A stretch of DNA of 64,000 nt, taken from positions 1 through 64,000 of the forward strand of contig NZ_RJUB01000158.1 of NCBI RefSeq assembly GCF_024343615.1. Reading direction: 5' to 3'. This DNA is from Ferruginibacter sp. HRS2-29 (GTDB taxonomy: Bacteria; Bacteroidota; Bacteroidia; Chitinophagales; Chitinophagaceae). Position 1 is the stretch's first letter; each line of letters opens with the position of its first letter. Shown in pieces: positions 6,737 to 14,655 of the stretch. A model generated the notes under the pieces. The model ran no database searches. It was not told the origin of the DNA and saw only the letters and a program-made list of their open reading frames with translations. Position numbers and translations under genes: made by a program.

Positions 6737-7666
6737 TTATGCATCCACAATACATCCCCGGTACATTCCCGGGGTAATACCTTCTGTCTTTTTAAATAAC
6801 CGCACAAAATAATTCACATCCGAAAAGCCGCACTGGGCGCTGACTGCAGCGATACTCGTCCGCTGGTTTTTCAGCAATTGTTTCGCCATCTTGATCCTTT
6901 CGCTGTTGATATATTCCAATGGCGTGATACCAAACTGCTCCCTGAACCATTTGAAAAAAACGTTGCGGCTCATGTATGCTTTTTTGCTGAGATCGTTTAC
7001 CAGTATGCCATCGGTGAGGTGTTTGTTGATATAGTTCAATACAAAATGAAGCCTGCTTTGATTTTGTAAAGTGCTGCTTTCCGTATACACCTGCTCAAGA
7101 TGCTGGCTCTGGATCAGCCGTATCAGCAATTCTTTCAGGTTCAGATCGGCGAAGATGTTCTTTCCTTTTTCTGATCCGCTGCAGATGCGGATGAGTTTAT
7201 TGATCAGGTCGGTGATCTCCGTTTCATTGCTGAAATGATATTGATTGAATTGCAGCTGCCAGTCGTGTTGCTCTTCGGAATCGGTGTTGTAAAAATTATT
7301 GAGATAATTCAAGGTGTTGCTTACATAATTGTGATCTACTGCTAACGCAATACATTGTGTAGGTACATCAAAAGCCGCCTCGGGAAAATCGATGACCATG
7401 GTTTCGTTGGCGGGTAATATCACCGTTTCGCCGGGAAGGTAATCGAAGGATGGTTTGTTGTACAGGTGCATTACTTTCTTTCCACGGATCATGCTGGTGA
7501 TCACAAAGTCGTTGAAGGTAAGCGGCACCCGGTATGCTTCCTGGTAACTTTCAAAAATATTGAGCTCGCAATTTTCGAGATTGAAGATACGCCTGTTCTC
7601 TACCAGCGTTTGCAGGTATTTGGGATGGGTGAGATCGATCTTATTAAGTGTATTCCTGGCAGACAT
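6737..7666 (-). CDS. AraC family transcriptional regulator
   Basis: A 309-residue regulator. The C-terminal third carries the two AraC helix-turn-helix motifs (ILVNDLSKKAYMSRNVFFKWFREQ and the second one in TSIAAVSAQCGFSDVNYFVRLFKK), ending ITPGMYR. The N-terminal 200 residues resemble an AraC effector-binding half (AraC_N type). It is transcribed divergently from the aldehyde dehydrogenase, whose regulator it very probably is. Its stop abuts the stop of the archaemetzincin gene with no spacer. Confidence 0.92.
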   Translation of the reverse strand: MSARNTLNKIDLTHPKYLQTLVENRRIFNLENCELNIFESYQEAYRVPLTFNDFVITSMIRGKKVMHLYNKPSFDYLPGETVILPANETMVIDFPEAAFDVPTQCIALAVDHNYVSNTLNYLNNFYNTDSEEQHDWQLQFNQYHFSNETEITDLINKLIRICSGSEKGKNIFADLNLKELLIRLIQSQHLEQVYTESSTLQNQSRLHFVLNYINKHLTDGILVNDLSKKAYMSRNVFFKWFREQFGITPLEYINSERIKMAKQLLKNQRTSIAAVSAQCGFSDVNYFVRLFKKTEGITPGMYRGCIVDA

Positions 7667-7677
7667 ATCGTGCCTTT

Positions 7678-7749
7678 AAGGTACAACACAAAAAATTCAT
7701 GAAAATAAAAAAAAGGTGAAAAAGTACAATTGTGCTATTCAAAAGGTAC
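7678..7749. promoter_or_regulatory. possible AraC/dehydrogenase control region
   Basis: The 141-bp divergent gap has an almost perfect palindrome AGTACAATTGTGCT (7723-7736) and two direct copies of AAGGTAC (7678-7684 and 7743-7749). Either could be the operator; the assignment is inference from position only. Confidence 0.3.
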
Positions 7750-7807
7750 GATATTCCCCTCCCCGCTTTTGATACATCGGTAGCTTCAGGCATTGTTTAA
7801 CGATTAA

Positions 7808-9352
7808 ATGCCAATTAATATGAGTACACAAACAGCGGCCGCGCCGCAATCCAATGTAGCGGCCCGTCCCCAATTCAAAGCCCGTTACGAACATTTTATC
7901 GATGGAAAATGGGAAGCCCCTTCTTCCGGAGAATATTTCGACAATACTTCCCCGATCGACGGAAAAGTATTTACACAGGCTGCCCGGGGCAATGCAGCCG
8001 ATATTGAAAAAGCAGTTGCTGCCGCCAATAAAGCCTTTACTACCTGGAGCAAATCATCTGCCACTACAAGAAGCAATCTCTTACTTAAGATCGCACAGGT
8101 GATAGAAGACAACCTGGAATATTTAGCCGTAGTTGAAACCATCGACAATGGTAAAGCCATCCGCGAAACACGTGCGGCTGATCTTCCGCTCTGCGTGGAC
8201 CATTTCCGTTATTTCGCCGGCGTGATCCGTGCCGAAGAAGGAAGCGTATCGGAACACGATGAAAATACCGTCTGTATCAACCTGCATGAGCCATTGGGTG
8301 TGGTCGGACAGATCATCCCATGGAATTTCCCTTTGCTGATGGCAACCTGGAAGATAGCGCCGGCACTGGCTGCTGGCTGTTGCGTAGTGGTGAAACCTGC
8401 GGAACAGACGCCTACATCCATCATGGTGCTGATGGAACTGATAGAAGGAATTTTGCCGGCAGGTGTATTGAACATCGTGACAGGTTTTGGTGTGGAAGCG
8501 GGTAAACCCTTGGCTACTTCCAAACATGTAGCTAAAGTTGCCTTCACCGGCGAAACTACCACAGGTCGTTTGATCATGCAATATGCTTCCGAAAATATCA
8601 TCCCTGTTACGATGGAACTCGGCGGCAAATCACCTAACATCTTCTTCCCATCCGTAGCGGATGCAGACGATGACTTCTTTGATAAAGCTGTGGAAGGTGC
8701 GGTATTGTTCGCCCTCAACCAGGGGGAAGTATGTACCTGCCCGAGCAGGATCCTCGTACACGAAAGCATTGCCGATAAATTCCTGGAAAGAGTGATCGCA
8801 CGTACCAATGCCATCAAAATGGGCAATCCGTTGGCCGCCGATACCATGATGGGTGCGCAGGCTTCGGAAGACCAGTACAATAAGATTTTAAGCTACCTCG
8901 ATATAGGCAAACAGGAAGGCGCACAGGTGCTGGCAGGTGGTGAAGCGTTCAACCAGAACAGCGGGCTGGAACATGGTTATTACATCAAACCAACGATCTT
9001 CAAGGGGCATAACAAGATGCGCATTTTCCAGGAAGAAATATTCGGGCCGGTGGTGGCGGTTACTACGTTCAAAACAACCGAAGAAGCCATCGCGATAGCG
9101 AATGACACGTTGTATGGATTGGGAGCCGGTGTGTGGACAAGGGATGCACACGAGCTTTACCAGGTGCCAAGGGCCATACAGGCCGGCCGTGTGTGGGTGA
9201 ATTGTTACCACGCTTACCCTGCCCACGCTCCTTTTGGTGGTTATAAAAAATCAGGTTTCGGAAGAGAAAACCATAAGATGATGCTCGGGCATTACCGGCA
9301 GACGAAGAACATGCTGATTTCTTATGATAAGAAGAAATTAGGATTCTTTTAG
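7808..9352 (+). CDS. aldehyde dehydrogenase, acetaldehyde (ExaC/AldB) type
   Basis: A 514-residue NAD(P)-dependent aldehyde dehydrogenase oxidising an aldehyde to its acid. Motifs are IIPWNFPLLMATWKIAPALAAG (oxyanion Asn), AFTGETTTGRLI (cofactor loop), MELGGKSPNI (general-base Glu) and NQGEVCTCPSR, with the aligned catalytic residue at Cys309. The E-V-C-T-C-P-S-R form is typical of the acetaldehyde/ExaC-AldB branch. The DUF779 gene downstream and the divergent AraC regulator are the usual company of that branch. ATG 7808 is used; ATG 7820 is also possible. Confidence 0.93.
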   Translation: MPINMSTQTAAAPQSNVAARPQFKARYEHFIDGKWEAPSSGEYFDNTSPIDGKVFTQAARGNAADIEKAVAAANKAFTTWSKSSATTRSNLLLKIAQVIEDNLEYLAVVETIDNGKAIRETRAADLPLCVDHFRYFAGVIRAEEGSVSEHDENTVCINLHEPLGVVGQIIPWNFPLLMATWKIAPALAAGCCVVVKPAEQTPTSIMVLMELIEGILPAGVLNIVTGFGVEAGKPLATSKHVAKVAFTGETTTGRLIMQYASENIIPVTMELGGKSPNIFFPSVADADDDFFDKAVEGAVLFALNQGEVCTCPSRILVHESIADKFLERVIARTNAIKMGNPLAADTMMGAQASEDQYNKILSYLDIGKQEGAQVLAGGEAFNQNSGLEHGYYIKPTIFKGHNKMRIFQEEIFGPVVAVTTFKTTEEAIAIANDTLYGLGAGVWTRDAHELYQVPRAIQAGRVWVNCYHAYPAHAPFGGYKKSGFGRENHKMMLGHYRQTKNMLISYDKKKLGFF

Positions 9353-9475
9353 AGGAAACCTCCGGGGTTTATAAAGAACCTCCGGGGTTTTCCTCTAACC
9401 CCGGAGCGTTTTAGCCTGATTCATCCAAACACCCGGAGGTTGAAAAAAACCTCCGGGGTTTATAAAAAACCTCCC
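9353..9475. repeat. CCTCCGGGGTTT palindromic repeat cluster
   Basis: Between the dehydrogenase stop and the DUF779 start, the motif AACCTCCGGGGTTT occurs three times in direct orientation (about 9357-9370, 9376-9389 and 9448-9461), with partial or inverted relatives (AACCCCGGAGCG, CACCCGGAGGTT) between. AACC...GGTT gives each unit a local hairpin. A single inverted pair of the same word lies at 52897-52937. Confidence 0.8.
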
Positions 9476-9476
9476 A

Positions 9477-9854
9477 ATGCCTACTCCACGAATCCTTGCT
9501 ACCGATGCTGCCGTACAACTGATTGAAAAACTTCGTGCCATCCACGGCCCGCTGATGTTCCACCAAAGCGGTGGGTGTTGCGATGGAAGCCAGCCGATGT
9601 GTTTTGCCGAAGGCGAATTCCTGATCGGAAGCAGCGATGTATGCCTGGGAGAAATTGACGGCTGTAAATTTTATATGAATGAAGACCAGTTTGAATACTG
9701 GAAACACACACAATTGAAACTGGATGTAACACCCGGCCGCGGTAGCAGCTTTTCGTTGGAAATACCGCTGGGAGTGCGGTTTTTCATCCACTCAAAATTA
9801 TTTACGGACGAAGAGCTGGAAGATCTGGAACCATTGCTCTCAACAACAGATTAG
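9477..9854 (+). CDS. DUF779 family protein, aldehyde dehydrogenase partner
   Basis: A 125-residue DUF779 protein. The family signature is the Cys-rich segment HQSGGCCDGSQPMCF (about residues 29-43), followed by GSSDVCLGEIDGCKFYM. Family members commonly neighbour ExaC/AldB-type aldehyde dehydrogenases, as here. Their biochemical role is not established; the conserved cysteines suggest metal binding or redox protection, which is inference. It probably shares the dehydrogenase transcript. Confidence 0.85.
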   Translation: MPTPRILATDAAVQLIEKLRAIHGPLMFHQSGGCCDGSQPMCFAEGEFLIGSSDVCLGEIDGCKFYMNEDQFEYWKHTQLKLDVTPGRGSSFSLEIPLGVRFFIHSKLFTDEELEDLEPLLSTTD

Positions 9855-9894
9855 GCAGCAATCCTATTCATTATCCTATGAAAGACTCTTTTAA

Positions 9895-9990
9895 AATAAG
9901 GAATATAAAATAAGAAATAAGGAAGTAAGCGTCGCAAATTGCGAAGTTCTCTCACTTTTGTATTCCTTATTTTCTATTTCTTATTTCTCA
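9895..9990. repeat. AATAAGR heptamer inverted repeat
   Basis: Left arm AATAAGG, AATATAA, AATAAGA, AATAAGG, AAGTAAG (9895-9929) and complementary right arm TTCCTTA, TTTTCTA, TTTCTTA, TTTCTCA (9963-9990), with a loop of about 33 bp. It lies between the convergent DUF779 and HTH genes. Confidence 0.8.
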
Positions 9991-10003
9991 TTAATAAAAA
10001 AAC

Positions 10004-10021
10004 GGAAGCCTTTCAGCTTCC
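10004..10021. terminator. short hairpin between convergent genes
   Basis: GGAAGC-CTTTCA-GCTTCC, with an A-run on its left side (9996-10002), so it would work best as a terminator for the minus-strand HTH gene. Confidence 0.5.
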
Positions 10022-10055
10022 ATTTCAATTTGTGTAACACCCCTTGAGAAATATT

Positions 10056-10271
10056 TTATGCGATGCAATGTTGTCCGCCCATCGTGAATATCCTTGCTTC
10101 GCGGCAGTACCTTACAGGCGTGCCGTTCTTTTCCATGAAATCTATCATCAGCAAAACCGTCCTACGCGACACTTTCAGTCTTTTTGCAATGTCCGGTGTA
10201 GTATTTGCTCTTTTGCCTTCTATCAGGGCTTTCATGTTCGCAACTTTGGCAAAGTAATTTTGGTGTATCAT
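10056..10271 (-). CDS. small helix-turn-helix protein
   Basis: 71 residues. The core TTPDIAKRLKVSRRTVLLMIDFMEKNGTPVRYCREARIF is a winged helix-turn-helix (HTH_11/DeoR-like) domain and little else, so it is a stand-alone DNA-binding protein or the remnant of a larger regulator. Frames on the opposite strand give no recognisable protein. No effector domain is present, and the target is unknown. Confidence 0.7.
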   Translation of the reverse strand: MIHQNYFAKVANMKALIEGKRANTTPDIAKRLKVSRRTVLLMIDFMEKNGTPVRYCREARIFTMGGQHCIA

Positions 10272-10450
10272 TCTGCAATGAATTTTGGGTAGGTATGGTT
10301 GTTTGTTGTTTCGGGGTGCAACATACCCACGTTTTATAAATCAGCCAATACTATAATGTGAGTAGTCCTTTTCAGTTAACCAACGGTCATTTTTCGGGTA
10401 AAAAAATGTTTGCCCCGGTATTTTTTTACATTTGAACAGAAATCAATTAA

Positions 10451-11410
10451 ATGAACCGAATAGACAGGGTGACGGCCATCCTTATACAGTTGCAAAGTAA
10501 GCGGGTGGTAAAGGCCCAGGATATCGCCGATCGGTTCGGCATCAGTCTGCGTACAGTTTACCGCGATATAAAAACCCTCGATGAGGCCGGTATCCCTGTC
10601 ATTGGCGAAGCCGGCGTAGGATACAGCATCATGGATGGTTACAGGCTGCCGCCGGTGATGTTTACCCGCGAGGAAGCCACTGCTTTCCTCACGGCGGAAA
10701 AGCTGGTCCAGAAGCTGACCGATCAATCTACCCGCGAAAGCTACCAGGAAGCGATGTACAAGATAAGGTCGGTATTGCGACTGGCGGAAAAAGACCACCT
10801 GGAAGAACTGGATGACCACATTGCGGTAGTGGAAAATCAATACCTGCCCAAAAGTGCGGCCAGCGATGAGCGCCACCTGCAGACGATCCTGAAAGGCATC
10901 AGCGAAAAAGCCGTGCTGGATATTGGTTACACTGCCCTTGGCGATGAAAACTACAGCAACCGACATGTGGAGCCGGTAGGCATTTTTTACCTGGGCAGGT
11001 TTTGGTACCTGATCGCTTATTGCCGCAAGCGCAATGACTACAGGAATTTTCGCACCGACCGGATCACTTATATCACCCCTACTCCGCTTAAGTTCAATAA
11101 AACACATCCTTCGCTGCAATCTTTCCTGGATAAAACGGGCAAGGAGCGGGAACTGATCAAGATCGTGGTGCAGGTAGATAAATCTGTACTGAAATATTTT
11201 GGCGAACAGAAATATTACAACGGTTTTGTATCGCAACGGGAAACCGGCGATAAAATGGAAATGACGTTTCTCTCGGGCTCGTTGATGGGCTTCGCAAAAT
11301 TCTTCCTGCTTTTTGGCGAACACGCTGATATCATCACTCCCGCCGAATTGAACCAGGAGGTAAATAAGCTGCTTCAGGATATTTCGAAGAGACTCTCGGG
11401 GAATGTATGA
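10451..11410 (+). CDS. YafY-type WYL-domain transcriptional regulator
   Basis: 319 residues. An N-terminal helix-turn-helix (QDIADRFGISLRTVYRDIKTLDEAGIPV, about residues 22-50) is followed by a WYL domain (about residues 140-220, with GRFWYLIAYCRKRNDYRNFRTDRI) and a C-terminal WCX region. WYL proteins sense ligands or nucleic acids and regulate transcription. The gene ends G-N-V-stop, where GTATGA is the first heptamer of the repeat that follows. A candidate -7 box TACATTTG lies at 10427-10434. Confidence 0.9.
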   Translation: MNRIDRVTAILIQLQSKRVVKAQDIADRFGISLRTVYRDIKTLDEAGIPVIGEAGVGYSIMDGYRLPPVMFTREEATAFLTAEKLVQKLTDQSTRESYQEAMYKIRSVLRLAEKDHLEELDDHIAVVENQYLPKSAASDERHLQTILKGISEKAVLDIGYTALGDENYSNRHVEPVGIFYLGRFWYLIAYCRKRNDYRNFRTDRITYITPTPLKFNKTHPSLQSFLDKTGKERELIKIVVQVDKSVLKYFGEQKYYNGFVSQRETGDKMEMTFLSGSLMGFAKFFLLFGEHADIITPAELNQEVNKLLQDISKRLSGNV

Positions 11411-11530
11411 TGTATGATCTATGATGTATGATCTATGATGTATGATTTCGTCAGTTTTAGAATACCTGGCGACTTTCATAAGACCTTCAACCAGAAAGAT
11501 ATCATACATCATAGATCATACATCATACAT
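11405..11530. repeat. STATGAT heptamer inverted repeat, overlaps CDS end
   Basis: Six 7-bp units GTATGAT/CTATGAT (11405-11446) and a complementary arm of four units (ATCATAC/ATCATAG, 11501-11530). The first unit contains the stop codon of the WYL gene. The loop is about 54 bp. Confidence 0.9.
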
Positions 11531-11611
11531 TTTTTAGATTTATTTTTTTGCTGTTGACATAGGGCTGTCACTACCCCGTCGTTGCTTTGTATAAACAAAA
11601 AACAAATCATC

Positions 11612-12109
11612 ATGACACAGATTCAACTGATCCAACAGGAACTTGAAAACGAATCCCTGACAACCCGTAAAATGCTGTCGATCGTACCAGACGACAAGTA
11701 CGACTGGAAGCCGCATCCAAAAAGCATGACCATCCGCCAGCTAGCCACGCATATTGCGGAACTGCCAACCTGGATCCCGATGATACTCAACACTTCGGAG
11801 TTGGATTTTGCCAACAACCCTTATGCGCCGATGGTAATTAATGATACCAAAGCACTGCTGGAATATTTCGAAAAAAGCCTGCAGGAAGCACGCAATGCAC
11901 TGGTGGAAGCCAAGGATGCCGACCTGGAAGCAAAATGGGTGCTCCGCAATGGTGATCAGATCTACAGCGATGATCCGAAAAGGGTGATGATCCGCATCAC
12001 GTCATCACAGATCATTCACCACAGGGCACAACTGGGTGTGTTCCTGAGGTTGCTGGATATTCCTATTCCGGGAAGTTACGGGCCGAGTGCGGATGATGTA
12101 AGCTTTTAA
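11612..12109 (+). CDS. DinB family protein
   Basis: 165 residues of the DinB/YfiT four-helix-bundle superfamily, putative metal-dependent enzymes often linked to thiol chemistry. Visible are HIAELPTWIPMIL (first His of the metal site) and SQIIHHRAQLGVFLRLLDIPIPGSYGPSAD near the C-terminus (the paired metal His and the family's closing G-x-Y-G-P). ATG 11612 is preferred to the upstream TTG at 11582. The substrate is unknown. Its stop opens an ATTATCC-type repeat. Confidence 0.88.
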   Translation: MTQIQLIQQELENESLTTRKMLSIVPDDKYDWKPHPKSMTIRQLATHIAELPTWIPMILNTSELDFANNPYAPMVINDTKALLEYFEKSLQEARNALVEAKDADLEAKWVLRNGDQIYSDDPKRVMIRITSSQIIHHRAQLGVFLRLLDIPIPGSYGPSADDVSF

Positions 12110-12226
12110 TTAAGAATGAATAATTAATAATGATAATGATTGCATTTTTGATTATCAGGAAAAAATAAAAATCCCGGTTGTGAAGAATTATTCATTATCC
12201 ATTATTAATTATTCATTATCCATTAG
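12107..12226. repeat. ATTATCC/ATTATTA heptamer inverted repeat
   Basis: The left arm begins with the DinB stop (12107-12139, degenerate AATAATTAATAATGATAATG). The right arm (12183-12226) has ATTATCC and ATTATTA units and ends exactly at the -33 element of the next promoter. Confidence 0.75.
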
Positions 12227-12256
12227 TTTGACATTTGTCAGGATTTCATATCTTTG
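12227..12256 (+). promoter_or_regulatory. promoter of sensor kinase gene
   Basis: TTTG (12227-12230), an 18-bp spacer and TATCTTTG (12249-12256), a full match to the Bacteroidota consensus, 20 bp before the ATG at 12276. Confidence 0.75.
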
Positions 12257-12275
12257 GCGAAACCAGTAATTCCAC

Positions 12276-13586
12276 ATGAAACCCACCTTTCGTTCTATAC
12301 GAAGCATGCTTGCGTATACAACCCCGGCAGCATGGCTAACATCTATATACCTAACAATCAGCATTTTATGGATATTATTAAGTGATGGCCTGGCTTACGA
12401 GATCTCAAACGGCAATAATGAACTGCTCAGGCAGCTGCAGAGCCAGAAAGGCCTTTTTTTCGTGATACTTACCAGTGCATTGATCTATTATATGAGTAAT
12501 CGTTTTTACTTAAAGCTCAAAAGATCGTTTCATCGCTACGAGGGACTGGAAGCCAATTATTACGCATTGCATGAAGCTACCCGGGAAGGTATTTTTGATT
12601 GCGACCTGGAAACCATGAAAGCTAAATTGAATAAGAAGATGCAGTTTTTCCTGCCGGGAAGCAAGATCGAGATTGAAGATTTTTGGGAAACCTACAAAAA
12701 AAGAGTGGCACCGGGTGATATGAAAAGGTTGGTGAAAGAATTTGAAGAAGTGATCGCATCCACCCGTAACAGCTGGCAGACCGAATACCGGTTGCTGGGT
12801 GAAGACAATCTTTATTACACCGTCATCAGCGGGATGTATATCATCCGCAACCCAAAAGACAATAAGGCTTTGCGCCTCGTAGGCGCCATACAGGACGTAA
12901 GCGACCTGCGCAACCTGCAGGCGGAATATTACAACGAACAGATCAATTACAAACAAAAGATAGCCACATCGATCATTGAAGCACAGGAAACGGAAAAAAA
13001 CCGTTGGGCCGAAGAGTTGCATGATAATGTGTGCCAGCTTTTGTCGGTAGCCAAGCTCAATCTTTCAGCCATCGATATGATGCCGGCTTCCACCGAAATT
13101 CTCACCAATGAAGCCAAAAAACTTGTGATAGAATCCATCAGCGAGATACGCCAGCTTTCGGCGAGCATCAAGCCACCTTCTTTTGAAGATAATCTGCTGG
13201 TAGAATCCATCGAAACACTCACAGCCGATATCAGCAGGGTGCAGCAGATCAACTTCCACATTGAAAGCGCCGGGCTCGATGAAAGCAAACTTTCAGATGC
13301 ACATATGCTGCTCATCTATCGCGTGGTGCAGGAGCAACTCACCAATATCACAAAATATTCTCAGGCCGATGCGGTACGGATCCGCCTTTCAAATAATGGT
13401 GACGTGGTAAACATCGAGATCACCGACAACGGCCGCGGCTTCGACGCCGAAAAAGTGAAGAACGGGCTTGGGCTGCGCAATATCCAGAGCAGGCTGCAGG
13501 TTTACAAAGGGAAGATGAAGATCAGTTCTGTACCGGGTAATGGATGTAGTTTGAGGGCCGTGTTTAATGTGAGGAATGCGGTGTAA
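12276..13586 (+). CDS. membrane sensor histidine kinase (NarL/UhpB class)
   Basis: 436 residues. Two hydrophobic segments (about 15-35 and 52-70) anchor it in the inner membrane; a PAS-like region (about 85-215) follows. The dimerisation domain has AEELHDNVCQLLSVAKLNLS, with the phospho-acceptor at His249. The ATPase domain has the N-box region EQLTNITKYSQA and the G-box DNGRGFDAEKVKNGLGLRNIQSRL. This is the HisKA_3 type that pairs with LuxR-family response regulators, but no regulator gene is adjacent, so it is an orphan in this window. Confidence 0.92.
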   Translation: MKPTFRSIRSMLAYTTPAAWLTSIYLTISILWILLSDGLAYEISNGNNELLRQLQSQKGLFFVILTSALIYYMSNRFYLKLKRSFHRYEGLEANYYALHEATREGIFDCDLETMKAKLNKKMQFFLPGSKIEIEDFWETYKKRVAPGDMKRLVKEFEEVIASTRNSWQTEYRLLGEDNLYYTVISGMYIIRNPKDNKALRLVGAIQDVSDLRNLQAEYYNEQINYKQKIATSIIEAQETEKNRWAEELHDNVCQLLSVAKLNLSAIDMMPASTEILTNEAKKLVIESISEIRQLSASIKPPSFEDNLLVESIETLTADISRVQQINFHIESAGLDESKLSDAHMLLIYRVVQEQLTNITKYSQADAVRIRLSNNGDVVNIEITDNGRGFDAEKVKNGLGLRNIQSRLQVYKGKMKISSVPGNGCSLRAVFNVRNAV

Positions 13587-13645
13587 GGATTAGGGTTTAG
13601 GGTTCAGGAAGTGCTTTCTAAACCCTAATCCCTAAACTCTAAACC
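13587..13645. repeat. CYCTAAA heptamer inverted repeat
   Basis: Left arm GGATTAGGGTTTAGGG (13587-13602), immediately after the kinase stop, and right arm CTAAACC, CTAATCC, CTAAACT, CTAAACC (13618-13645). The loop is only about 15 bp, so this is the most compact hairpin of the class. Confidence 0.85.
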
Positions 13646-13653
13646 AACTTCTC

Positions 13654-13661
13654 TACCTTTG
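13654..13661 (+). promoter_or_regulatory. smpB -7 box
   Basis: TACCTTTG matches TAnnTTTG, 8 bp after the repeat arm and 13 bp before the GTG start, giving a leader of only about 10 nt. This supports the GTG start. Confidence 0.6.
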
Positions 13662-13674
13662 CAAAAAAGACTAC

Positions 13675-14112
13675 GTGGAGCTCAGCAATAAGAAAGCATA
13701 TTTTGAATATTTTTTTGAAACGAAATACATCGCCGGGATCGTGCTGGCGGGTACTGAAATTAAATCGTTGCGCTCAGGCAAAGCCAGCTTCAACGATAGC
13801 TATTGTATTTTTCACCGGGGTGAATTATTTGTAAAAAGTCTGCACATCAGCGAATACGCCTTCGGCACTTACACCAACCATGAGCCGATGCAGGAACGCA
13901 AACTCCTACTCACAAAAAGGGAATTGAAGAAACTGGAAGCCAAAAGCCGTGAAAAAGGCTACAGCATCATCCCGCTCAGAATTTTCCTCAGCGAAAAAGG
14001 CCTCGCCAAAGTAGAGATCGGGCTGGGCAAAGGGAAAAAGAATTATGATAAAAGGGAAACGATCAAACAGCGGGAGAATGACAGGGATGTAAAACGCAAA
14101 TACGGAGTTTAA
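13675..14112 (+). CDS. smpB: SsrA-binding protein SmpB
   Basis: A 145-residue SmpB, which binds tmRNA and delivers it to stalled ribosomes in trans-translation. Conserved stretches are NKKAYFEYFFETKYIAGIVL, GTEIKSLRSGKASFNDSYC, the helix RKLLLTKRELKKLEAKSREKG and KVEIGLGKGKKNYDKRETIKQR with a basic tail. The GTG start is supported by the -7 box 13 bp upstream; no ATG is suitable. tmRNA itself is not in the window. Confidence 0.96.
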   Translation: MELSNKKAYFEYFFETKYIAGIVLAGTEIKSLRSGKASFNDSYCIFHRGELFVKSLHISEYAFGTYTNHEPMQERKLLLTKRELKKLEAKSREKGYSIIPLRIFLSEKGLAKVEIGLGKGKKNYDKRETIKQRENDRDVKRKYGV

Positions 14113-14113
14113 T

Positions 14114-14145
14114 TAATTACGAATTTGAAATTACGAATTACGAAT
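14114..14145. repeat. AATTACG heptamer array, left arm
   Basis: AATTACG-type units right after the smpB stop. The complementary arm is at 14621-14653, on the far side of the four-helix-bundle gene, so that gene lies in the loop of the inverted repeat. Confidence 0.8.
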
Positions 14146-14260
14146 GCCCGATTGGCTGATACAAAAGGAGAAAAAAAGCGAACTTACTTGAGGTTTGCAC
14201 CATTCCTATATTTGATTAATTAAATTATTATTGCATAACATTCATCTGTTATGTAATTAA

Positions 14261-14629
14261 ATGAAAGCAAATATCATCAGGGAAAAATCTTTTGCGTTTT
14301 CTGTAAGGATCGTACATGCAAGTAAATACTTACAATGTGAGCTGAAAGAATATATATTATCCAGACAACTACTGCGAAGCGGAACATCCATCGGCGCTAA
14401 TATCGGAGAAGCAATAGGAGCTCAATCCAAAGCTGATTTTTTACACAAACTCACTATCGCATATAAAGAAGCACGAGAAACATTGTACTGGATACGTTTA
14501 CTGTTGTCAACATCTTACTTCACAAACAATATCGCCGAAAGTCTTCTGAAAGATGGCGAAGAAATCTGCAAAATAATCGGAGCCATTCAAAAAACAACAA
14601 GGGAACACCTAAAATTACCCAATTCGTAA
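14261..14629 (+). CDS. four helix bundle protein (23S rRNA intervening-sequence type)
   Basis: A 122-residue S23/IVP-family four-helix bundle. Signatures are KSFAFSVRIVHASKYL, the central RQLLRSGTSIGANIGEAIGAQSKADFLHKL and AYKEARETLYWIRLL. These proteins were named from insertions in 23S rRNA genes but also occur elsewhere; their function is not established. Here there is no rRNA nearby. The gene is enclosed by inverted AATTACG arrays (14114-14145 and 14621-14653), and its last codons and stop (N-S-TAA) come from the right array. This suggests insertion into, or mobilisation with, the repeat. Confidence 0.9.
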   Translation: MKANIIREKSFAFSVRIVHASKYLQCELKEYILSRQLLRSGTSIGANIGEAIGAQSKADFLHKLTIAYKEARETLYWIRLLLSTSYFTNNIAESLLKDGEEICKIIGAIQKTTREHLKLPNS

Positions 14630-14653
14630 TTCGTAATTGTCAATTCGTAATTA
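14621..14653. repeat. AATTACG heptamer array, right arm
   Basis: AATTCGT, AATTCGT, AATTGTC, AATTCGT, AATTA. Contains the stop codon of the preceding gene (14627-14629) and lies 3 bp from the convergent sdaA stop. Confidence 0.8.
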
Positions 14654-14655
14654 TA

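Noticed and set aside
10376..11512. 378-residue minus-strand frame over the WYL regulator gene
   Set aside because: It is the antisense shadow of a clear WYL-domain gene, runs into the heptamer repeat at its start and has no recognisable domain.
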